A DNA stretch of 38,338 nt from positions 1 to 38,338 of the forward strand of contig JAJXYT010000194.1 in the NCBI GenBank assembly GCA_021780375.1, in the 5' to 3' direction. The position numbers were made by a program, and so were the translations under genes. The stretch comes from a bacterium (lineage in GTDB: Bacteria; Verrucomicrobiota; Verrucomicrobiia; Limisphaerales; UBA11358). Under the pieces are notes generated by a model, which was not told the origin of the DNA, made no database searches, and saw only the letters and a list, made by a program, of their open reading frames with translations. This document shows positions 31,458-38,338 of this stretch, one piece after another; the stretch's first letter is position 1, and every line of letters starts with the position of its first letter.

Positions 31458-31460
31458 GTT

Positions 31461-31489
31461 TCAAACAAATAATTAAAACATTTGTTTGA
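31461..31489. promoter_or_regulatory. Inverted-repeat operator for the TetR-family regulator
   Basis: TCAAACAAAT - 9 nt - ATTTGTTTGA, perfect 10-bp arms, 4 bp upstream of the regulator start codon. Confidence 0.7.
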
Positions 31490-31607
31490 CATGTCAACGC
31501 CTTTTGTTAACTCATTGGAAGATAACGAAATCGTGCGCAGAACGTCGGCCTTCATCCCGCGCTTTTTTCCAGGCCATCCAATTTGCCGGCTGGCTGACTG
31601 CGATTCT

Positions 31608-31638
31608 CCCTCTCCCGGGGGAGAGGGCCGGGGTGAGG
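31608..31638. repeat. Dispersed-type GC palindrome CCCTCTCCC..GGGAGAGGGCCGGGGTGAGGG
   Basis: CCCTCTCCC-GG-GGGAGAGGG followed by CCGGGGTGAGGG, a recognisable repeat motif in many environmental bacterial genomes. Confidence 0.65.
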
Positions 31639-31852
31639 GCGGTCGTTTCAACCGATTCGTTCTCCCCGTGAAACTGCACGAGTTCAACTGGCAACGGTTC
31701 CGGGCGATCGGGGGTGATGCTGAGCATCGGCATCCGGCGTTAGCGGCAGACGTTGGATTAAATAATTGACAGCATCAACATAACTTTTTGTTGCTTAGAA
31801 GGTTTCTCGCTGAACTTGCAAATTTGCCCCACTTCGGTTCTCCTTAGCCTGA

Positions 31853-33424
31853 ATGTGGCGACGAAGTTGCCTGATTTTAACGGTGGTGATGGCCTTGACG
31901 GGACGAGTGGCGGCGAGTCTCGAATCCGGCGAGGTGAACCTGGATTATGTCGTCAAGCGCGCCGAGGAGCGGGCACGCCATCCGTTCCATTCGCCGCGCG
32001 CCGACCTGCCCAAGGTACTGCGGCAGGACAATCTTGATTACGACAAGTACCGGCAGATTCGTTTCCGCCGCAGCCAGGCTCTGTGGCGGGTGGAAAACCT
32101 GCCCTTCCGTATTGAATTTTTCCATCCGGGTTATCTCTACCAGGAGCCGGTGCATGTGTATGAATTCACGGCGACCCATTTGCAACCGATCCGGTTTGTG
32201 GAGGATTTTTTTGATTACGGCGGCCTGAACATCGAAAATGAAATTCCGGCCAACACCGGTTACGCCGGTTTTCGAGTCCTGTATCAACTGAACAAAACCA
32301 ATCAATGGGACGAACTCGGCGCGTTCCTCGGCGCGAGTTATTATCGGCTGCTGGGCAAGAATCAGCGCTACGGCCAGTCGGCGCGGGGTCTGGCGGTGGA
32401 TTGTGGAGAAATGGACCGCCCGGAGGAATTTCCCATCTTCACCGACTGGTGGCTTGGCAAACCACAACCCGGCGACAAGGAATTGACGCTGTTTGCCCTG
32501 CTGGACAGCGTCAGTTGCACCGGCGCGTATGAATTCATCATCCACCCCGGTGACACCACAACGGCGGATGTCGAGGCGGTGGTCTTCCTGCGCAAACCGA
32601 AACAAATCCTGGAGGCGAACCCGCAACGGAAACTGCCCATCAAAACCATCGGCATGGCGCCGCTGACCAGCATGTTCTGGTTCGGCAAAAATTCGGAACG
32701 CAAGTTTGACGACTATCGCCAGGAGGTGCATGACGCCGACGGCCTGCTGGTGCACATGGACAACGGCGAGGTGCTCTGGCGTCCGCTGGACAATCCGGCC
32801 ATCCTGCGGCACCAGGTTTTTTATGCGCCGCACATCCGCGGTTTCGGCCTGCTGCAGCGGGAACGTTCCTTTGCGGCGTATCAGGACATGTTCAACCTTT
32901 TTCAACGGGAACCCAGCGTGTGGGTCGAACCGCACAGCGATTGGGGCGAAGGCGATTTGCATCTGGTCGAATTGAGCGCCAACTACGAAGGCCTGGACAA
33001 TATCGTCGCGTTCTGGGACCCGAAAAACAAACCGGCGCCGATGCAACCTTTCCGTTTTGGTTACACCCTGTACTGGGAAAACGGTGAAGCGGACATAAAA
33101 CTTTCTGAAAACCGGGTCGTCAGCACGCGCATCGGTCTCGATGCGGGCCAGGCCAACACCCGCGTCATCATGATTGATTTTACCGGGCCAAAACTGGACG
33201 CCATTCCCCAAAACAATCCGCCGGAGGCCATCGCCAGTTGCAGCACCAACGCGGCGATTGTGTGGAACCAGGTTTTGCGCAATACTTTCCTCAAGACATG
33301 GCGTGTCGTCTTAAAAATGCAGCCGAATCCGGGTAATACCGATCCCGTGGATATCCGGTGCACGTTGCAACAGGGAACGAATATTCTGAGCGAAACATGG
33401 ACCTACCAATGGAGTCCGCCCTGA
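31853..33424 (+). CDS. opgG: Periplasmic glucan biosynthesis protein (OpgG/MdoG)
   Basis: Signal peptide, PFRIEFFHPGYLYQEPVHVYEF, IPANTGYAGFRVLY, FLGASYYRLLGKNQRYGQSARGLAVD, MAPLTSMFWFGKN. Confidence 0.92.
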   Translation: MWRRSCLILTVVMALTGRVAASLESGEVNLDYVVKRAEERARHPFHSPRADLPKVLRQDNLDYDKYRQIRFRRSQALWRVENLPFRIEFFHPGYLYQEPVHVYEFTATHLQPIRFVEDFFDYGGLNIENEIPANTGYAGFRVLYQLNKTNQWDELGAFLGASYYRLLGKNQRYGQSARGLAVDCGEMDRPEEFPIFTDWWLGKPQPGDKELTLFALLDSVSCTGAYEFIIHPGDTTTADVEAVVFLRKPKQILEANPQRKLPIKTIGMAPLTSMFWFGKNSERKFDDYRQEVHDADGLLVHMDNGEVLWRPLDNPAILRHQVFYAPHIRGFGLLQRERSFAAYQDMFNLFQREPSVWVEPHSDWGEGDLHLVELSANYEGLDNIVAFWDPKNKPAPMQPFRFGYTLYWENGEADIKLSENRVVSTRIGLDAGQANTRVIMIDFTGPKLDAIPQNNPPEAIASCSTNAAIVWNQVLRNTFLKTWRVVLKMQPNPGNTDPVDIRCTLQQGTNILSETWTYQWSPP

Positions 33425-33999
33425 CCGGCCCGGGCGCGTTGACCGACGTTTCCGGCCGGCTGGCCGGCCGCCCGTTGGAAGAGTGGAACGCCGCCTACGC
33501 CAAGGTGGAAAACTATTTCCACGCCCTGCGGATTCGCAACAAGGCGTTATTGGGCCAGTTGGTGCTCCGCGTGCTCGAACGCGCCATGAAGCGCGCCCCG
33601 GTCGAACCGGGCCACTCCGCCACCCAGATTGCCGCCGAGGAAATGGACCGCATCGTGACCGAGTGGTTTGCCGCAGTGTTGCATGAACCGCCCACCAACG
33701 CCGACCAGATGCTCTCCACCCGCGGGCGGCTTGCCCTGCTCCTCGCGGACATGCCCGGCAAGTGGCAGGATCAATTCCTCCGCCCGCCACCCTGGCCGGA
33801 GGAATTCGTCCATTCCATGCGCGATGCCTACCTGCGCGCCGGACCGGGGTTTCAACTTTCCAAAATGACCCCGCGCCCGTTTGACCTGGGTCCCCTCACG
33901 ACCCTGACGAATCTGGGCCGGATTCCTTATTTGAAAATGGTGATGGCCTGGACCTTGTTCATCCTGTTGCTGTTCGCGATTTTTTATTTCACACACTGA
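33397..33999 (+). CDS. Uncharacterised protein with C-terminal TM helix, encoded between opgG and opgH
   Basis: ORF overlapping the opgG 3' end and ending 3 bp before opgH. C-terminal YLKMVMAWTLFILLLFAIFYFTH. Possibly a separate counterpart of the OpgH N-terminal cytoplasmic region. Confidence 0.7.
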   Translation: MDLPMESALTGPGALTDVSGRLAGRPLEEWNAAYAKVENYFHALRIRNKALLGQLVLRVLERAMKRAPVEPGHSATQIAAEEMDRIVTEWFAAVLHEPPTNADQMLSTRGRLALLLADMPGKWQDQFLRPPPWPEEFVHSMRDAYLRAGPGFQLSKMTPRPFDLGPLTTLTNLGRIPYLKMVMAWTLFILLLFAIFYFTH

Positions 34000-34002
34000 A
34001 CC

Positions 34003-36168
34003 ATGCCCGGCGCCCCCCAGTCCGCTTCCGCCTCGGACCAGCCGCCGCCCCTGGGTGTGACTCCCCTGCCCCGGGTCCACCGCGGCTGGCGCGTGTTTGT
34101 TTTTTATTCCTGCGCCCTGTTGTTGACGGGATTGGTCTCCCTGCTCTTCGCCGATTTGCTCTGGCGCACCGGCTGGTCCGCCTCGAGCACCGTGTTGTTC
34201 GCCGTGTTCGTCATTCTGTTTTCGCTGATCGCGATCGGCTGTATGCATGGCGTGTTTGGTTTTGTCCTGCGCGCCGTCGGCGACCCCCGCCGCATCACGC
34301 AAACGGAGTACCGCACGCAAAGCATCGCCGGCGTCAGCACGGCCATCGTTTTTCCCATCTACAACGAAAACATCGTGCGCGTTTACGAAGGGCTGCGCGC
34401 CACCTACGAATCGCTCAAAAAAACCGGCCAGCTCGAACACTTCGACTTTTTCATTCTCAGCGATTCAACCGATCCGGACAAATGGGTGGAAGAAGAACGG
34501 TGCTGGTATGAATTGATCGGCGAACTGGACGCACTGGGACGGATTTATTACCGCCGCCGCACGGACAACGAAGGCCGTAAGAGCGGCAATGTGCGTGACT
34601 TTCTCAACGCCTGGGGCCGCCGTTACCGATATTTCCTGGTGTGCGATGCCGACAGCATTATGCGTGGCGAAACGCTGGTGGATCTGGTGAAGTTGATGGA
34701 ATTGCACCCGACCGTCGGACTGATTCAAACCGTTCCGGCGCTCGTGAACGCGGAATCACTCTTCGGCCGCATCCAGCAATTCTCCAACCGCCTTTACGCG
34801 CCGGTGTTCATCGCGGGGTTGAATTATTGGGCGCTGAATCTGGGCAATTATTGGGGACACAATGCCATCATTCGCACCGAACCGTTCATGCAGCATTGCG
34901 ATCTGCCGCAGTTGCCCGGACAGAAACCCTTTGGCGGCCAGATTCTCAGCCATGATTTCGTCGAGGCCGCGCTGTTGTCGCGGGCCAACTGGGAGGTGTG
35001 GCTCGCTTATGACCTGGAAGGCAGCTACGAGGAAGTCCCGCAGGGGATGATTGAAAATGCGCAGCGCGAACGCCGCTGGTGCCAGGGCAATCTGCAACAC
35101 GGCCTGGTCTTGTTCGTCAAAGGCCTGCGCGGGGTGAACCGGCTGCATCTGTTGCTGGGCATTTGCGGCTATCTCGCCGGGCCGCTGTGGCTGGTGTTTC
35201 TGCTCGTGTTCAACTGGATCCACTGGTATCAAAAATATACCGGGCTGTCGGAAATCACGGTCCATGGCTACCTGACCAACCTGAGCGGCACCGCCCATGC
35301 CTTTCTGGTCTTCAGCATCTGCATGGCGGTTCTGTTTTTACCGAAGGTGCTGGCGTTGATTGACCTGGCGTTTGATTGGGAACGCCGCCGGGCCTTCGGC
35401 GGCCTGGCCCGCACCACGGTGGGTGTCGTGGGCGAAACCATTTTTTCCACGCTGCATGCGCCGCTGCTCATGCTCTGGCACACGCGTTTTGTCGTCACCA
35501 ACCTGTTCGGGGCCAGCGTGGGCTGGGGCCAGCAAATGCGCGGCTCCGATGGCACAACGTGGTTGTCCGCCCTCCGGCGGCATTGGGGCCACACCCTCAT
35601 CGGCCTGGTTTGGGGCGTATTCATGTGGCGGTTGAATCAGTTCCTGTTCTGGTGGTTCACTCCGGTCTTCACCGGCATGGTGCTGTCCATCCCGCTCAGC
35701 GTGTGGACGAGCCAACGCAGCCTGGGCGCGCGCGCGCGAAAACTCGGGCTGTTTCTGACTCCGGAAGAAACCAACCCGCCGGTCGAACTCGTTTCGCTGC
35801 GCTCACAATTGCGAATCCACGAAATGACCGACGACACCACCCCGCGCCCTGCCTACGCCGGCCTGGCCGAAGCGGTGTTGGATCCTTACGTCAACGCGAT
35901 TCATGTTTCGCTGTTGCGGGAGAAGCAGCTGAATCCCGTTTATGCCGAGCAACTCGTCCGGCTCGGCGCCGGGCGTGAAGAAGTTCGGACCCTGGGCAGG
36001 AAATTGCTGGCCGAAGGCCCGGCCCAATTAACCGCCGCGGAACGACTCCTGGTCATGACCGACGCACACGCGATGGTCCGCCTGCATCAGCAAGCCTGGT
36101 TGCGCCCCGACGAGTCGCTGGCGCCGTGGTGGCGAGCGGCCATCCAGGAATATAGCCGTCGCGATTGA
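34003..36168 (+). CDS. opgH: Glucan biosynthesis glucosyltransferase H
   Basis: Multi-TM GT2: ...TAIVFPIYNENIVRVYEGLRATYESL, FFILSDSTDPDKWVEEE, YRRRTDNEGRKSGNVRDFLNAWG, DADSIMRGETLVDLVKLME, RERRWCQGNLQH. Confidence 0.93.
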   Translation: MPGAPQSASASDQPPPLGVTPLPRVHRGWRVFVFYSCALLLTGLVSLLFADLLWRTGWSASSTVLFAVFVILFSLIAIGCMHGVFGFVLRAVGDPRRITQTEYRTQSIAGVSTAIVFPIYNENIVRVYEGLRATYESLKKTGQLEHFDFFILSDSTDPDKWVEEERCWYELIGELDALGRIYYRRRTDNEGRKSGNVRDFLNAWGRRYRYFLVCDADSIMRGETLVDLVKLMELHPTVGLIQTVPALVNAESLFGRIQQFSNRLYAPVFIAGLNYWALNLGNYWGHNAIIRTEPFMQHCDLPQLPGQKPFGGQILSHDFVEAALLSRANWEVWLAYDLEGSYEEVPQGMIENAQRERRWCQGNLQHGLVLFVKGLRGVNRLHLLLGICGYLAGPLWLVFLLVFNWIHWYQKYTGLSEITVHGYLTNLSGTAHAFLVFSICMAVLFLPKVLALIDLAFDWERRRAFGGLARTTVGVVGETIFSTLHAPLLMLWHTRFVVTNLFGASVGWGQQMRGSDGTTWLSALRRHWGHTLIGLVWGVFMWRLNQFLFWWFTPVFTGMVLSIPLSVWTSQRSLGARARKLGLFLTPEETNPPVELVSLRSQLRIHEMTDDTTPRPAYAGLAEAVLDPYVNAIHVSLLREKQLNPVYAEQLVRLGAGREEVRTLGRKLLAEGPAQLTAAERLLVMTDAHAMVRLHQQAWLRPDESLAPWWRAAIQEYSRRD

Positions 36169-36305
36169 TTCAGCCCGCCTGCCGGAATTTCCTGAAACAG
36201 ATTCACGGGACGGGAGCTCGCCCTCTTCTCACTCTGTCTGCCATCAGCTTTGACGGGATATTTCGTTCTGGCGCGGCCCGGTTGGCGTTTTATACCGTTC
36301 ATCTT

Positions 36306-37613
36306 ATGCGATCCAAATGCTTCTCTCTCCCTGTCTTTACTTTTGTTGCGTTAATGGCCGCATGCCTCGGTCGCGCCCAAATGACGGTTGCGCCCGACAA
36401 GCCCGACGGCGTGTACCAGGTCGGAGACACCGTTCATTGGACAGTGGAATGGCAAGGCCAATCCAATGCGCCGGCCGCCCACTACACCCTTAAAAGCGGC
36501 GGCCTGACCGACGTGGGACAGGGCAACCTGAATTTCAGCAATGACGCCGCCGGGATCGAAACCCGGTTCGCGACGCCGGGCACCTTGTTGGTCGAGGTGC
36601 AATGGCAGCCGGAGAACGCCACTCATCGAGCCGTTGGCGGCGCCGTGGCCGCGCCGGACCGCATCACGCCGGCCGCGTCAATGCCGGCCGATTTCAACGC
36701 GTTCTGGAAGGCCAAAATCAAGGAACTGAAAAAAGTCCCGGCCAATCCCAAACTCGAAGCGGCGGCCAGCGGAAAACCGGGCGTGGCTTATTGGAAAATC
36801 ACCATGAACAACATCCGCGGAACCCATATCCAGGGCCAGATCGCCCGGCCCGCAACCGGCCAAAAGTTCCCCGCACTGCTCATTGTTCAATGGGCGGGTG
36901 TTTACGGATTGCAGAAAAGCTGGGTGACCGACCGGGCCGCGGAAGGCTGGCTGGCGCTGAACCTTGAACCCCACGATCTGCCGATTGATGAACCGGCGGA
37001 GTTTTACACGGAACAATCCGCCGGACCGCTCAAGAATTACTGGTCCATCGGCAACGACAATCGCGACACCAGCTATTTTTTGCGGATGTACCTGTCCTGC
37101 TACCGCGCCGTCGAATACCTGAAGACACGACCGGACTGGAACGGCCAGACGCTGGTGGTGATGGGCGACAGCCAGGGCGGACAACAAACCATCATGATTG
37201 CCGGGTTGCATCCCAAAGACATCACGGCGGCGCTGGCACTCGTGCCGGCGAACGGTGACACCCTGGCGCCTGATGTCGGCCGCGCGCCCGGCTGGCCGCA
37301 TTGGTATTTCAACACGGAAGGCAAAGACCCGGCGAAAGTGCGCGAAGCCAGCCGCTATTATGACATCGCCAACTTCGCGCGGCACATCAGATGTCCCGTG
37401 CTGGTCGGCTTGGGGCTGAGGGACGAAACCTGTCCGCCCTCCAGCGTATTGGCGGCAGTGAATGAAATGACTTCACCGAAGGAAGTGGTCATCCTGCCAA
37501 AGTCCGGCCATCAAGACGAACACGGAACGCAAAGTTTCTACAATCAACGCCGCTATGGCGGCTGGCTGCCCGCCCTGCGGCAAGGCAAGCCCGCGCCGAT
37601 TGAGCAACATTAA
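36306..37613 (+). CDS. Secreted acetyl-xylan esterase-like alpha/beta hydrolase
   Basis: Signal peptide; MPADFNAFWKAKIKEL, nucleophile motif MGDSQGGQQTIMIAGL, ...LGLRDETCPPSSVLAAVNEM, GHQDEHG. Confidence 0.8.
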   Translation: MRSKCFSLPVFTFVALMAACLGRAQMTVAPDKPDGVYQVGDTVHWTVEWQGQSNAPAAHYTLKSGGLTDVGQGNLNFSNDAAGIETRFATPGTLLVEVQWQPENATHRAVGGAVAAPDRITPAASMPADFNAFWKAKIKELKKVPANPKLEAAASGKPGVAYWKITMNNIRGTHIQGQIARPATGQKFPALLIVQWAGVYGLQKSWVTDRAAEGWLALNLEPHDLPIDEPAEFYTEQSAGPLKNYWSIGNDNRDTSYFLRMYLSCYRAVEYLKTRPDWNGQTLVVMGDSQGGQQTIMIAGLHPKDITAALALVPANGDTLAPDVGRAPGWPHWYFNTEGKDPAKVREASRYYDIANFARHIRCPVLVGLGLRDETCPPSSVLAAVNEMTSPKEVVILPKSGHQDEHGTQSFYNQRRYGGWLPALRQGKPAPIEQH

Positions 37614-37656
37614 CATGGCAGCCACGGTCTGCAACCGCCGCATTTTTGGAGAGGCG

Positions 37657-37689
37657 AAATAAAACTGGCGGCGTTCACCGAACGCCGCC
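37657..37689 (-). terminator. Rho-independent terminator for the malectin lipoprotein gene
   Basis: Reverse strand GGCGGCGTTC-GGT-GAACGCCGCC followed by AGTTTTATTT. Confidence 0.65.
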
Positions 37690-37711
37690 TCAAATGCTGA
37701 CGCAGCCGAAA

Positions 37712-38338
37712 CTACTGGGCCGGGATGATTTCTATTCCGTTGATCTCAGGACTTTGCACGTTGGCCGTGAAGGTAATGGCCAGTTTGCCGTCCGTGACAT
37801 CCACGTTGTCCACGGTTACGTCATAGGCCTTTTGCGGGCCGCCGGCCTTGACCCAGACGTCGAAATCTTTGAATTCATTTTGCCCTCCGACATTGAAGGA
37901 AAACACCCGCTCTCCCGGGCCGGTGATCCCTTCAAAGGTTTCGGCAAAATGCAGCTTCACCGTATATTTGCCGTTGGGAACGTTCTCGGAAAAGGACGTC
38001 ATGTCGTAATGTTCCGTCCGATATAGCGCGGGGTCTTTCGTGTTGGCAATGGGCATGTCGTCATCCCGGGTGATCACCTCACCATCCGCAAAACCCTGGT
38101 CGGCGAGCCAAGTGTTGCCTTCAACATCGACGTAGTTGGTGTCCGAGCCGGCATCAATGCGGATGGCCTTGAATGCGGAGGCCGGTGTGGCTTCGGCAGT
38201 TGCGGCGGGTGCCGCCGCCGGCTCGGTTGCGGTTGCCGGTTTGCTGCTGGATTGTTCCCTGGCAGATTGGCAACCGGCGACTAACAGCATCGCGAGCGCT
38301 GAAATCAGCGATCCGCACGACCACAGAGTGAAACGTTT
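37712..38338 (-). CDS. Malectin-domain-like lipoprotein (5' end at or beyond window edge)
   Basis: Lipobox LLVAGC. IRIDAGSDTNYVDVEGNTWLADQGFADGEVI...YTVKLHFAETFEGITGPGERVFSFNVGG. The frame stays open upstream of the Met at 38290 to the window edge. Confidence 0.75.
   Translation of the reverse strand, partial: KRFTLWSCGSLISALAMLLVAGCQSAREQSSSKPATATEPAAAPAATAEATPASAFKAIRIDAGSDTNYVDVEGNTWLADQGFADGEVITRDDDMPIANTKDPALYRTEHYDMTSFSENVPNGKYTVKLHFAETFEGITGPGERVFSFNVGGQNEFKDFDVWVKAGGPQKAYDVTVDNVDVTDGKLAITFTANVQSPEINGIEIIPAQ

Noticed and set aside
31877-33211. 444-aa reverse-strand ORF within opgG
   Set aside because: Antisense shadow of a well-supported opgG; composition is not protein-like.

Overview
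The window looks like a chromosomal segment from a Verrucomicrobia-type Gram-negative bacterium (taxonomy is inferred from protein style only). It carries housekeeping genes: ileS (partial), a P-II protein, dnaA, clpX, clpP, rsmA, queE, thiD, polX and purH. It also has an exopolysaccharide-export block (beta-barrel, BY-kinase, Wza-like, FHA), a CecR-type TetR regulator with a TolC-like gene, an opgG-ORF-opgH osmoregulated glucan locus, and secreted carbohydrate-active or protease genes. I saw no rRNA, tRNA, CRISPR array, prophage or transposase. The most unusual signal is a set of short repeats lying inside open reading frames of conserved genes. (1) REP/BIME-like elements: two inverted ~22-25-nt arms, each starting GTAG or GGAG and itself hairpin-prone. 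They are read through in frame in ileS (two), rsmA (one) and a class-III aminotransferase (two of one family). Related palindromes lie in a truncated histidine kinase/response regulator and at the 3' end of the TetR gene. (2) Heptanucleotide tandem repeats are read through in frame in queE, purH and the same aminotransferase, with AT-rich heptamer arrays in two intergenic gaps. Other leads are a promoter-hairpin-terminator unit upstream of ileS (sRNA or leader), a co-oriented TTATTCA cluster upstream of dnaA, a TetR operator palindrome, a separate ORF between opgG and opgH, and a subtilase with a possible Asp-to-Glu active-site change. All calls come from reading the sequence and the supplied ORF translations; no searches were run.
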